Below are positions 1 to 11,058 of a stretch of 64,000 nt of DNA, piece by piece; positions within the stretch are counted from its first letter, which is position 1; every line of letters starts with the position of its first letter. The DNA lies in assembly GCA_963205495.1 (NCBI GenBank), contig CAUJIN010000034.1, forward strand, positions 124,001 through 188,000, in the 5' to 3' direction. The DNA is from Pseudomonadota bacterium. Its GTDB lineage: Bacteria; Pseudomonadota; Gammaproteobacteria; Xanthomonadales; Xanthomonadaceae. The notes under the pieces are model-generated. The model was not told the DNA's origin. It searched no databases and saw only the letters and a list, made by a program, of their open reading frames with translations. Position numbers and translations under genes: made by a program.

Positions 1-1660
1 GCAGGCCCCAGATGTCGCTGTTGGCGTAGCGCCCGGCGTCGGCTCCCTGATAGGCCCAGTTGCTCCACGTCTCGTTTTCCGCGGTGTTGAACGGGTCAAG
101 ACCCTGAAAACTGGGATAGCCCCGCCCCGGCGCGCTCTCGCGCTTGTACAGGCTGCTGCTGCCGACCAGTCCATGCGGGGTGCCGGCCGGGAGTGCGGGG
201 TGCACGCTGCCGTCATTGGCCAGCCGCGGCAGCCGCGCCGGTTCAGCCACGCCGTGGATGGCGCTGTAGGGCACGACCGCGCGCGGCCAGGCTTCGTTGT
301 ACGCCGGATCGTTCTTGATCGGCACCAGCGCCCCGCGGCTCCAGACCGCCTGACTGCCGGGGATCAGGTAGAGGCCTGCGTCGTAGTAGGGCACCGGCGT
401 GGGGCGGTTGAGATCGTTGGCCGGCCCGGAGCTCCAGACCACCAGCAGGTCGTTGCCGGGCGCGGCCGAAGGGTGGGTGAACTTGCCGTTGCGCACGCCG
501 TTGGCGTCGATGGGCGAGGCGTGGTCCTGATGGTGGGTCAGCGGCGTGATCGCGCGATAGCCGCGCGGGGTGAAGGAGAATCGGAAGGTGCCGGGCTGGG
601 CCGCGTTCGAGAGGGTGTGTGGTATCTGCGGGTTGTCGGCCAGCGGCGCGCCGTGGAAGGCCGGCTGTCCGGCCGGCGGCGAGGGCGGCAGCCCGTACAG
701 CGCGCCGAAACCGTTGTTGTTGAGGTTGTAGTAGGCCTCCACGATCACTTCGCCGCTGCTGGTCTGGGTCATGAAGTGGAAGGCTTCCGGCGAGGTGAGC
801 GCGCTGACCAGCGGGCCCCAGTTGCGCCCGTCGGGCCAGATCGTCCAGATGCCCCAGATGCGCCGGTCGCGCAGCCCCTGGGATTCGTAGGAAGAGAACA
901 TCAGCCGGCCGTCGCGCAGGATGGTCGGATGCAGCGCGCTGCCCAGCGTCATCGGCGCGATCGCTTCCGGATTGCTGCCGTCCAGGTCCATCACGAACAG
1001 CTGGAGATTGGGCGAGGTGTAGGGCGCGGTGGGCAGCAGGCCGTTGCGGCTGCTGGTGAAGGCGATGCGTCCGCCGGGCAGCGGCATCGGGCCGAGATTG
1101 AGGATGCCGTAGCCCAGGCGGTTGTATTGCGGGGGCGGGTCCAGCGGATTGGTTTCGTCGAAGTTTCCGGCGCCGGTGGCCGGGGTGAACTCGCCGAAGG
1201 TCAGCTGCTGGACCTGGCGGCTCTGCAGGTGGATGCGGAAGATGTCGGCGCCGCGCCGCGAGAGGTTGTCGCGCTGGGTATTGAGCTGGCCCACGCTGAC
1301 GTCGTGGAACAGGCTGTAGTAGACCCACTGGGCCTGGAAATCCACCATCGGGTCGGTGACGCTGCAGACCGTGCAGTCGACCAGCACCTCCTCGCTGCCG
1401 TCGGGATGCAGCAGCATCAGGTCGGCGCCCGGGTCGATGCGGCCGGGATGGAAGATTTCCGGCCAGGTGGTGTTCTGCAGGTCGCCGAAGCGCGGCTGGC
1501 GCACATAGACGATGTCGTAGTTCACCGCCGGTGTCTGTGCCAGAGCGCCGCCCGCCAGCGCCGCCAGCCCGGCCAGTGCGAGCGACCAGCGCCGTGCGGA
1601 CGAGGGGCGCGAAGGCTTGGGAAGGGAGCGGGACGAGCGAGGCGGGAGGGAAGGAAACAT
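1..1660 (-). CDS. HzsA-like PD40 beta-propeller secreted protein (3' end off window)
   Basis: The frame runs from an ATG at 1660 off the left edge, giving 553 visible residues with no stop. Residues 1-42 form a signal peptide (arginine-rich start, hydrophobic stretch ALAGLAALAGGALAQ). A TolB/PD40-type propeller follows, with a typical blade near residue 193 (GRIAFTSSRNG) and further blades such as LFVMDLDGSNPEA and GRLMFSSYES. A Cys-x-x-Cys near residue 96 (DCTVCSVTDPMVDF) resembles the conserved part of proteins annotated as hydrazine-synthase-alpha-like. That family is widespread in bacteria that do not do anammox, so hydrazine chemistry should not be assumed. The protein is probably periplasmic or exported; its substrate is unknown. 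It lies 110 bp downstream of the cysteine desulfurase on the same strand. Confidence 0.7.
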   Translation of the reverse strand, partial: MFPSLPPRSSRSLPKPSRPSSARRWSLALAGLAALAGGALAQTPAVNYDIVYVRQPRFGDLQNTTWPEIFHPGRIDPGADLMLLHPDGSEEVLVDCTVCSVTDPMVDFQAQWVYYSLFHDVSVGQLNTQRDNLSRRGADIFRIHLQSRQVQQLTFGEFTPATGAGNFDETNPLDPPPQYNRLGYGILNLGPMPLPGGRIAFTSSRNGLLPTAPYTSPNLQLFVMDLDGSNPEAIAPMTLGSALHPTILRDGRLMFSSYESQGLRDRRIWGIWTIWPDGRNWGPLVSALTSPEAFHFMTQTSSGEVIVEAYYNLNNNGFGALYGLPPSPPAGQPAFHGAPLADNPQIPHTLSNAAQPGTFRFSFTPRGYRAITPLTHHQDHASPIDANGVRNGKFTHPSAAPGNDLLVVWSSGPANDLNRPTPVPYYDAGLYLIPGSQAVWSRGALVPIKNDPAYNEAWPRAVVPYSAIHGVAEPARLPRLANDGSVHPALPAGTPHGLVGSSSLYKRESAPGRGYPSFQGLDPFNTAENETWSNWAYQGADAGRYANSDIWGL

Positions 1661-1770
1661 GCGCGGATGCTGGGCGCGAGGGACTGTGCAGCAGGTTACA
1701 TTTGTTTAGATTGTTTGCCCGCACCGCTGGTCCGGTCCGACGCACCGCTGATGCCAATACCGACCGGCTT

Positions 1771-2916
1771 TCAGCCGCGCAGTCGGCGCACGACGCGCAG
1801 AAAGACCTCGATCGCCTGATCCACTTCGGCTTCCGTGGTGAAGCGCCCCAGGGAAAACCGCACCGATGCCTGCGCCAGCTCCGGCGGCAGGCCCATCGCG
1901 GTGAGCACGTGCGAGGGCGTGAACCGCGCCGAATGGCAGGCCGATCCGCCCGACACGGCCAGTTCGGCGGCCAGCGCGCCCAGCAGGATCTCGCCCGGCA
2001 CCCCGCGCACGCTCAGGTGCAGGTGGCCGGGCAGGCGCGGGGCTCCGTCCCCGTTGATCTGGATATCGTGCGCGGCGCTCACGCCGCTCTGGAGCCGATC
2101 GCGCAGCCTGGCGATGCGGGGGGCGTCGGCGTCGCGTTCGCGCGCGGCCAGCTCGCAGGCCTGGCCGAATCCGGCGATCTGGTGCGTGGCCAGGGTCCCG
2201 GCGCGGCGGCCGCGCTCCTGCCCGCCACCGTGCAGCTGCGGTGCCGGTTCCACGTCGCCGCGCCGCCGCACGAACAGCGCTCCGACGCCCTTGGGCCCGC
2301 AGAACTTGTGCGCCGACAGCGCGAGCAGGTCCACCGGCAGCGCGCCCACGTCCAGATCCAGCAGCCCGGCGGACTGCGCCGCATCGACGTGGAAGGCGAT
2401 GCCCCGTGCCCGGCACAGCGCACCCACCGCGCCGATGTCGTTGATCACGCCGGTCTCGTTGTTGGCGTGCATAAGCGAAACGAGGAAGGTGTCCGGACGC
2501 AGCGCCGCGTCGATGGCGTCCGGGTCGATCCGTCCCGAAGGCCCGGGCGCGATGCGGGTAACGCGCCAGCCGCGCGCCTCCAGGTGCGCGCAGGGGGCCA
2601 GCACCGCGTCATGCTCGATCGCGCTGGTGACGAAGTGTCCGCCCGGATGGCGCTCGGCCAGGCCCAGGATCGCGAGGTTGTCGGCTTCGGTGGCGCCGCT
2701 GGTGAACACGATCTCGCGCGGGTCGGCGCGCAGGAGCGAAGCGACCTGCGCCCTCGCGGCCTCCACGCGCGCGGCCGCGGCGCGGCCGGGGGCGTGCAGG
2801 GTCGAGGAGGGATTGGCGAAATCGCCTTGCGGTCCGAGCTGCGCGACCATCGCGGTGACGATCCTTGGATCGGTCGGCGTGCTGGCCGCATAATCGAAGT
2901 AGGGAATGCGCATCAT
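1771..2916 (-). CDS. Cysteine desulfurase (IscS/NifS class)
   Basis: PLP enzyme of 381 residues that removes sulfur from cysteine as an enzyme persulfide for Fe-S cluster assembly. The N-terminal signature YFDYAASTP is present. The Schiff-base lysine lies in [11 protein letters not shown] near residue 203 and the catalytic cysteine in [10 protein letters not shown] near residue 327. Two adjacent ATGs (2916 and 2913) could start it; the upstream extension of the frame lacks family similarity. It is divergent from nadB by 127 bp. In Bacillus a NifS-like desulfurase beside the nad genes matures the NadA cluster, so a dedicated role for NadA is a reasonable inference. No iscU, iscA or hsc genes are next to it. 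Confidence 0.88.
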   Translation of the reverse strand: MMRIPYFDYAASTPTDPRIVTAMVAQLGPQGDFANPSSTLHAPGRAAAARVEAARAQVASLLRADPREIVFTSGATEADNLAILGLAERHPGGHFVTSAIEHDAVLAPCAHLEARGWRVTRIAPGPSGRIDPDAIDAALRPDTFLVSLMHANNETGVINDIGAVGALCRARGIAFHVDAAQSAGLLDLDVGALPVDLLALSAHKFCGPKGVGALFVRRRGDVEPAPQLHGGGQERGRRAGTLATHQIAGFGQACELAARERDADAPRIARLRDRLQSGVSAAHDIQINGDGAPRLPGHLHLSVRGVPGEILLGALAAELAVSGGSACHSARFTPSHVLTAMGLPPELAQASVRFSLGRFTTEAEVDQAIEVFLRVVRRLRG

Positions 2917-3043
2917 GGGTCCGTGTTTCCGCGTGCAGCGGCTGCGGCCGCGCCGGTGGGACGGGGACGGCGCCGCCGTCCCTTCTTTGGATTTCTTCAG
3001 GTTCCGCCAGTGTGCCATCGCCACGGGCGGCGTGGACGAGGCG

Positions 3044-4660
3044 ATGATTCGACAGGATGTGCTCATCATCGGCAGCGGTGCTGCCGGGCTGACCGCGGCG
3101 CTGCAACTGCCTTTCGGGGCGTCGGTGGCGGTGCTTTCCAAGGGCGCGGTGACGCTGGCCAGCACCTGGCACGCGCAGGGCGGCGTGGCGGCAGTGCTGG
3201 ATCAGGGCGATACGCTGGAATCGCATGTCCACGACACCCACATCGCCGGCGCCGGGCTGTGCCGCGACGAGGCGGTGCGCAAGACGGTGGAGGGCGGCCC
3301 CGAGGCGATCGCCTGGCTGATCGAGCAGGGCGTCGACTTCACCCTGCTGGATGAAACCGGGCAGGGCCGCGCCGGCTACCACCTCACCCGCGAGGGCGGC
3401 CACAGCCACCGCCGCGTGATTCACGTCGCCGACGCCACCGGGCAGGCGATCTCCAGTGCCCTGATCGCGCGGGTGCGCGAGCGCGCCAACGTCGCGCTGC
3501 ACGAGCATCGCCTCGCCATCGACCTGATCGTGCGCGGCGAGGGCGCGCAGCGGCGCGTGGTGGGAGCCTATGTGCTCGATGTCGCCAGCGGGCGGGTCGA
3601 GACCTTCCTGGCGCGCGCCGTGGTGCTGGCCACGGGGGGCGCCGGCAAGGCCTACCTCTACACCTCCAATCCCGACAGCGCCACCGGCGACGGCATCGCG
3701 ATGGCCTGGCGCGCCGGCTGCCGGGTGGCGAACATGGAGTTCATGCAGTTCCACCCGACCCTGCTGTACCACCCGCAGGCGCGCTCCTTCCTGATCAGCG
3801 AAGCGGTGCGCGGCGAGGGCGGACGGCTGCTGCTGCCCGACGGCGAGCGATTCATGCCGCGCTTCGATGCGCGCGCCGAGCTTGCGCCGCGCGACATCGT
3901 GGCACGCGCCATCGACCACGAGATGAAGCGGCTGGGCATCGATTGCGTGTATCTGGACATCACGCACCAGTCGGCCGATTTCATCGTGCACCACTTCCCC
4001 ACGATCTACGCCAAGTGCCTGCAGCTGGGCATCGACATGACGCGACAGCCGATTCCGGTGGTGCCCGGCGCGCACTACACCTGCGGTGGCGTGGTGGTGG
4101 ACGGCGACGGCCGCACCGATCTGGCCGGCCTCTACGCCGTCGGCGAGGCTTCGTTCACCGGCCTGCATGGCGCCAACCGCATGGCGAGCAATTCGCTGCT
4201 GGAATGCCTGGTGTACGGACGCGCCGCCGCGCTCCGCATCGCGCAGCGGCTCGCACACCTGCCCGAGCCGGCCGATGCGCCGGCCTGGGACGCCTCGCGC
4301 GTCAGCAATTCCGACGAGGATGTGGTGATCAGCCACAACTGGGACGAGCTGCGCCGCTTCCTGTGGGACTACGTGGGCATCGTGCGCACCGACCGGCGCC
4401 TTTCGCGCGCCTGGCACCGCGTGCGCCTGCTGCAGCGGGAAATCCGCGAGTTCTACGCCCGCCACACCGTGACGCGCGACCTGCTGGAGCTGCGCAACCT
4501 CGTCACTGTGGCCGAGCTGATCGTGCGCTGTGCGGCGCTGCGGCGCGAGTCGCGCGGCCTGCACTACAACCTGGACTGCCCCGGTCTCCTGCCCGAGGCG
4601 CGCGACACCGTGCTCGATCCGGCGCACCCTGCGCCGGGCGAGGACCTGTTCGGCGGCTGA
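3044..4660 (+). CDS. nadB: L-aspartate oxidase
   Basis: FAD enzyme that oxidises L-aspartate to iminoaspartate, the first step of de novo NAD synthesis. The 538 residues match the usual length of about 540. The dinucleotide fold [16 protein letters not shown] is at residues 4-20. [13 protein letters not shown], the catalytic-loop [10 protein letters not shown] near residue 116, and [15 protein letters not shown] near residue 376 are all family signatures. The start is placed at the ATG directly before the Rossmann strand; 46 further in-frame codons upstream look non-coding and overlap the desulfurase start. It is divergent from the desulfurase and convergent with nadA, leaving only 12 bp between the stops. 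Its oxygen-sensitive product must be handed to NadA. Confidence 0.96.
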   Translation: MIRQDVLIIGSGAAGLTAALQLPFGASVAVLSKGAVTLASTWHAQGGVAAVLDQGDTLESHVHDTHIAGAGLCRDEAVRKTVEGGPEAIAWLIEQGVDFTLLDETGQGRAGYHLTREGGHSHRRVIHVADATGQAISSALIARVRERANVALHEHRLAIDLIVRGEGAQRRVVGAYVLDVASGRVETFLARAVVLATGGAGKAYLYTSNPDSATGDGIAMAWRAGCRVANMEFMQFHPTLLYHPQARSFLISEAVRGEGGRLLLPDGERFMPRFDARAELAPRDIVARAIDHEMKRLGIDCVYLDITHQSADFIVHHFPTIYAKCLQLGIDMTRQPIPVVPGAHYTCGGVVVDGDGRTDLAGLYAVGEASFTGLHGANRMASNSLLECLVYGRAAALRIAQRLAHLPEPADAPAWDASRVSNSDEDVVISHNWDELRRFLWDYVGIVRTDRRLSRAWHRVRLLQREIREFYARHTVTRDLLELRNLVTVAELIVRCAALRRESRGLHYNLDCPGLLPEARDTVLDPAHPAPGEDLFGG

Positions 4661-4672
4661 GCGCGCAGCGCC

Positions 4673-5710
4673 TCAGCGGCGGAAGTTCACCATCCGCTCC
4701 AGCGGCACCAGGGCGCGACGGCCGAGTTCGGGGTCGACGTGGATTTCCTGCCCGAGCGCGTCGTCGGCGCGCAGCACCGCGCGCAGGTTCTCCAGCCCGT
4801 TCATCGCCATCCACGGGCAGTGCGCGCAGCTGCGACAGGTGGCACCGCTGCCGGCGGTGGGCGCGGCGAGGAAGGTCTTTCCCGGCGCCTCGTGCTGCAT
4901 CTTGTGGAAGATGCCCTGATCGGTGGCAACGATGAAGATCGGGTTGGGCAGGCGGCGCGCGGCGGCGATGAGCTGGCTGGTGGAACCGACCGCATCGGCG
5001 ATCTCGATCACCGGGGCGGGGGATTCGGGATGCACCAGCACGGCGGCCTCCGGGTGCACCTTCTTCAGGTCCAGGATGCCCTGTGCCTTGAATTCCTCGT
5101 GCACCACGCAGCCGCCTTCCCAATGGACCATGTCGGCGCCGGTCTGCTGCTCGACGTAGCGGCCAAGGTGCCGGTCGGGCGCGAACAGGATCTTCTCGCC
5201 GCGTCGGTCCAGATATTCCACCAGGTCCACCGCGATCGAGGAGGTCACCACCCAGTCGGCGCGCGCCTTCACGGCAGCCGAAGTGTTGGCGTAAACCACC
5301 ACGGTGCGGTCCGGATGGGCGTCGCAGAAGGGGCCGAAATCCTCGATCGGGCAGCCCACGTCGAGCGAGCAGGTGGCTTCCAGCGTGGGCATGACCACGC
5401 GCTTTTCCGGACTGAGGATCTTGGCGGTCTCGCCCATGAATCGCACGCCCGACACCACCAGCATGTCGGCCGGATGATCCTTGCCGAAGCGCGCCATCTG
5501 CAGCGAATCGGAGACGCAGCCGCCGGTGTCCTCGGCCAGCTGCTGCACATCGGGGTGGGTGTAGTAGTGCGCCACCAGCACCGCGTTGCGGGCCTTGAGC
5601 AGGGCGCGGATTTCCTCGCGGCAGGCTTCCTTTTCGGCGCCATGCAGCACCACGGCGGCGCGCGCGCGCGCCATGTGCAGTTCCACGCGTTCGTCGTTTG
5701 CAACCAGCAT
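4673..5710 (-). CDS. nadA: Quinolinate synthase A
   Basis: 4Fe-4S enzyme that condenses iminoaspartate with dihydroxyacetone phosphate to quinolinate. It has 345 residues, against 347 in E. coli. The three cluster-ligand regions are visible: [11 protein letters not shown] near residue 111, GGCVVHEEF near 200 and [10 protein letters not shown] near 290. The characteristic [17 protein letters not shown] motif is near the N-terminus. The ATG at 5710 is chosen because the frame upstream loses similarity and overlaps nadC. It is divergent from nadC by 97 bp and convergent with nadB. A possible -10 (TACAAT read on the minus strand, 5750-5745) lies 35 bp upstream. Confidence 0.96.
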   Translation of the reverse strand: MLVANDERVELHMARARAAVVLHGAEKEACREEIRALLKARNAVLVAHYYTHPDVQQLAEDTGGCVSDSLQMARFGKDHPADMLVVSGVRFMGETAKILSPEKRVVMPTLEATCSLDVGCPIEDFGPFCDAHPDRTVVVYANTSAAVKARADWVVTSSIAVDLVEYLDRRGEKILFAPDRHLGRYVEQQTGADMVHWEGGCVVHEEFKAQGILDLKKVHPEAAVLVHPESPAPVIEIADAVGSTSQLIAAARRLPNPIFIVATDQGIFHKMQHEAPGKTFLAAPTAGSGATCRSCAHCPWMAMNGLENLRAVLRADDALGQEIHVDPELGRRALVPLERMVNFRR

Positions 5711-5807
5711 CTTCGATTCCTGCCGATCGGGTGGGTAGCCCGGCATTGTAGCGGGGCTGCTAGGATGCCGCGCCGCGGCCGCGTGGGCCGCACGCCGGAG
5801 GCTGCCG

Positions 5808-6671
5808 ATGACTTCTTCCTTCACGCCCGATCCTTCGCTGCGCGGCGCGGCGCGGGTGGCGCGCTGGCTGGCCGAGGACGTGGGGCCGGGCGATGTCACC
5901 ACCGAGGCGATCGTGCCGGCGGAGGCGCGCGCCGAGGCCGTCTGGGTGGCCAAGTCCGACGGCGTGGTGGCCGGCCTGGACGAGGCGCTGGAGGTGTTCC
6001 GCGCGCTCGATCCGGAACTGGAATGGCAGCCGCAGACGGGCGAGGGTGCGTGGGTGGAGGCAGGCACCGAGCTGGTGCGGTTTTCCGGCCGCGCGCGCGC
6101 CGTCCTGACCGGCGAGCGCACCGCGCTCAACCTCGCCCAGCGCATGTCCGGCATCGCCACGGCCGCGCGCGCCTGCGTGCAGGCGGTGGAAGGCACCGGC
6201 GTGCGCATCCTGGATACCCGCAAGACCGTTCCCGGCCTGCGTGATCTGGACAAGAAAGCCGTGGCCATCGGCGGCGGCGGCAACCACCGCATCGGCCTGT
6301 ACGACCTGGCCATGATCAAGGACAACCACATCGCCGCCGCCGGCGGCATCGCCGCGGCAGTCGCAGCGGTGCGCGCGCACGCCCCGGGCATCGCGGTGGA
6401 GGTGGAGGTGACCTGCTTCGAGGAGCTGGATCAGGCGCTGGCGGCGGGCGTGGAGTGGATCATGCTCGACAACATGCCGCCCGCGCGGATGGCCGAGGCG
6501 GTACGTCGCGTGGCCGGCCGGGCGCGGCTGGAAGCCTCGGGCAACGTCCGTCTGGAAAACATCCGCGCGGTGGCCGAAAGCGGGGTGGACTGCATCTCGC
6601 TGGGCGAGCTCACCCATTCGGTCAGCGCCTTCGACATCAGCCAGCGGCTGCTGGGCCTCGACGGGGCCTGA
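5808..6671 (+). CDS. nadC: Nicotinate-nucleotide pyrophosphorylase (carboxylating)
   Basis: Converts quinolinate and PRPP to nicotinate mononucleotide, the third de novo NAD step. It has 287 residues, normal for the family. Landmarks are [17 protein letters not shown], the phosphate-binding TRKTVPGLR near residue 137, [18 protein letters not shown] and [11 protein letters not shown] near residue 170. A good ribosome site (GGAGG) sits 8 nt before the ATG. With nadA and nadB the full aspartate-to-NaMN route is encoded in 3.6 kb, although the three genes are not in one transcript. Confidence 0.96.
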   Translation: MTSSFTPDPSLRGAARVARWLAEDVGPGDVTTEAIVPAEARAEAVWVAKSDGVVAGLDEALEVFRALDPELEWQPQTGEGAWVEAGTELVRFSGRARAVLTGERTALNLAQRMSGIATAARACVQAVEGTGVRILDTRKTVPGLRDLDKKAVAIGGGGNHRIGLYDLAMIKDNHIAAAGGIAAAVAAVRAHAPGIAVEVEVTCFEELDQALAAGVEWIMLDNMPPARMAEAVRRVAGRARLEASGNVRLENIRAVAESGVDCISLGELTHSVSAFDISQRLLGLDGA

Positions 6672-6697
6672 GCGGCCCCGCGTGCGGCGGGGACGCT

Positions 6698-7252
6698 TCA
6701 GCGCACCCGCTTGACCTTGGTCATCGTGTTGTAGCCTTCGACCTTCAGGCGCCAGCTGCCGAAGGCGGCTGCTTCGATCGTGATGGCAGGGTTTTCCAGC
6801 TTCACGCCGGCCCATTTGTCATTGCCGACCTGCTGCCAGACCTGGCCGTTTTCCAGCGCGAACACGGTCTTGCCTTCCCAGCCGCGGAACTCGCCCAGCA
6901 GGCGGCTGCGCACCGAGCCGCTGCCGTCGGTGGGGTCTTCCGAAAATCCGATGCGGCTGGCGGAGGCTGCCGGCGCTGCGGCGGCAGCCGTGCCGCCGAC
7001 GTTCTGCTGCAGCCAGGCGTTGAGCTTTGCCAGCTCCTCGGCGCTGAGTTTGTCGAGTCCGGCCTCGCGGAACTGCGCAGCGCTCATGCGTTCTTCGAGC
7101 GTCGAAAAGGATTGGGCCGAAACCAGCAGCGGCACGGCGGCCAGCAGCAGTCCGGCGGCAGCAAGGCGGAACGGGGCGAAGGCGCGGGTCTGGGTCACGA
7201 GCGGAAACCGTCTGGAAAGTCGGGAGGCGAAGTCTAGCGCGGATGGCGGCAA
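6698..7252 (-). CDS. Secreted protein of unknown function
   Basis: Small exported protein of 184 residues at most. A classical signal peptide (FRLAAAGLLLAAVPLLVSAQ) ends near residue 47. An in-frame GTG at 7198 would start the protein just before that peptide and may be the true start; neither start has a clear ribosome site. The mature part has a low-complexity alanine linker. A C-terminal domain begins with LLGEFRGWEGKTVFALENGQ and looks beta-rich, with regularly spaced Trp and Gly. I recognise it only as a type common in xanthomonad periplasmic proteins. It converges on nadC with 26 bp between the stops. Confidence 0.6.
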   Translation of the reverse strand: MPPSALDFASRLSRRFPLVTQTRAFAPFRLAAAGLLLAAVPLLVSAQSFSTLEERMSAAQFREAGLDKLSAEELAKLNAWLQQNVGGTAAAAAPAASASRIGFSEDPTDGSGSVRSRLLGEFRGWEGKTVFALENGQVWQQVGNDKWAGVKLENPAITIEAAAFGSWRLKVEGYNTMTKVKRVR

Positions 7253-7325
7253 CCGACCCGGATCGATCGCGAAGGATCGACCCGGGCCAAGTGGCGCTGG
7301 TGGTCAGCGCCCGCGCCGTCCGAAC

Positions 7326-7348
7326 GCCCGATCGCTGTGCGATCGGGC
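7326..7348. terminator. Hairpin downstream of acnA
   Basis: A perfect 10-bp stem (GCCCGATCGC / GCGATCGGGC) with a 3-base loop lies 24 bp beyond the acnA stop. No T-run follows on the minus strand, so it may be a transcript-end stabiliser or a factor-assisted terminator rather than a strong intrinsic one. Confidence 0.45.
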
Positions 7349-7372
7349 CGGGCTTCCGCCGCCAAGGAATCG

Positions 7373-10138
<2,766 letters not shown>

Positions 10139-10270
10139 GGTGCTGTGCTCCTTGAAGGGCTGGCTGTGCGGCTGACCGACCTATTCTGCTACGGGTGGAG
10201 AAGAAAGCCCAAAGCGCGCCGGGTTTCGACTGGGCGGAGCTCGACGTTCAGCGGCCGGCCGGTATGTCGC

Positions 10271-10300
10271 TTCAGGTATGCATGATTGAGTATGTATAAT
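10271..10300 (+). promoter_or_regulatory. Probable promoter of the antitoxin-toxin operon
   Basis: A perfect TATAAT (10295-10300) is preceded at 18 bp by TTCAGG (10271-10276), a weak -35. The surrounding DNA is clearly AT-richer than the genes and contains repeated GTATG steps, as is common for an AbrB-fold antitoxin operator. It ends 29 bp before the antitoxin ATG. Confidence 0.5.
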
Positions 10301-10329
10301 TGGTTCGTATCGAATTCATGGAGGTCGCC

Positions 10330-10623
10330 ATGGAAGCCACCGTTGCCGAACGCGGGCAGATCACCCTGCCCAAGGCCGTGCGCGATGCGCTGGGCCTGAC
10401 CAAGGGCACCACGCTGAAAGTGGAGCTGGACGGCGGACGCATCATTCTCCGCAAGAACGTGGACGATGCGATTTCCCGCGCGCGCGGCCGATTCCGGCTG
10501 GACGGGTTCGCCGATACCGATGAAGCCATGCGCGCCATCCGTGGCCGTGCGCCGGGCGATCCGCTGGAGTCGTTCGAAGTGCTGCGCGATCCGTCCGATT
10601 CCGATCCGGCCGGCGCGAAATGA
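10330..10623 (+). CDS. AbrB/SpoVT-fold antitoxin
   Basis: DNA-binding antitoxin of 97 residues. The N-terminal swapped-hairpin domain is recognisable: VAERGQITLPKAVRDALGL followed by KGTTLKVELDGGRIILRK. The C-terminal tail is polar and acidic, as expected for a toxin-wrapping segment. The ATG at 10330 is chosen over an upstream TTG (10300) and ATG (10318) because it has GGAGG 8 nt upstream and begins exactly at the family N-terminus. Its stop overlaps the toxin ATG by 4 bp (ATGA), so the two are translationally coupled. It should repress its own promoter alone or with the toxin. Confidence 0.88.
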   Translation: MEATVAERGQITLPKAVRDALGLTKGTTLKVELDGGRIILRKNVDDAISRARGRFRLDGFADTDEAMRAIRGRAPGDPLESFEVLRDPSDSDPAGAK

Positions 10624-11024
10624 TCGCCATCGACTCCTCGGTGCTCATCGATCTGCTTTCGGGCAATGAGCGTGCCGAACTGGCTGAATCCTCCCTGCGC
10701 CAGTGCCTTGTCATCGGCCCCGTGGTCGTGTGTGACGTGGTGCTTGCGGAGGTCTGCGCCGCGTTCAGGGACGGCTCGGAAACCCTGCCGGTTCTGGAAA
10801 GCATGAGCATCCATTTCAGCGCCATGGAGGCCAAGTCCGCCCTGCGCGCCGGAGAAATGCAGCGCCGCTACCGCCGCAACGGCGGCAAGCGCGAACGCAC
10901 GGTGCCGGATTTCCTGATCGGCGCGCACGCGCTTTTGCAGTGCAGCGGCCTCATCACCCGCGACGGCGGCTTCTATCGCGACTACTTCAAGGGCCTGCGG
11001 ATCATCGAACCGCGGCTGCGCTGA
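10620..11024 (+). CDS. PIN-domain toxin (VapC type)
   Basis: Predicted endoribonuclease toxin of 134 residues. PIN-domain acidic residues are in place: [13 protein letters not shown] (first Asp), [15 protein letters not shown] (Glu), [12 protein letters not shown] (Asp) and [12 protein letters not shown] (last Asp). VapC-family proteins cut tRNA or rRNA; the target here cannot be predicted. It is coupled to the antitoxin by ATGA overlap. The stop lies only 34 bp before acnB, so read-through from this operon could contribute to aconitase expression. Confidence 0.88.
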   Translation: MIAIDSSVLIDLLSGNERAELAESSLRQCLVIGPVVVCDVVLAEVCAAFRDGSETLPVLESMSIHFSAMEAKSALRAGEMQRRYRRNGGKRERTVPDFLIGAHALLQCSGLITRDGGFYRDYFKGLRIIEPRLR

Positions 11025-11058
11025 CCCTTCCCCATCCACACGTTACCGGAGAACCCGA

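Noticed and set aside
173..1819. Long plus-strand frame of 548 residues opposite the HzsA-like gene
   Set aside because: Composition is Arg/Gly/Val-rich with no domain, and the minus-strand frame reads as a coherent exported propeller protein with a signal peptide.
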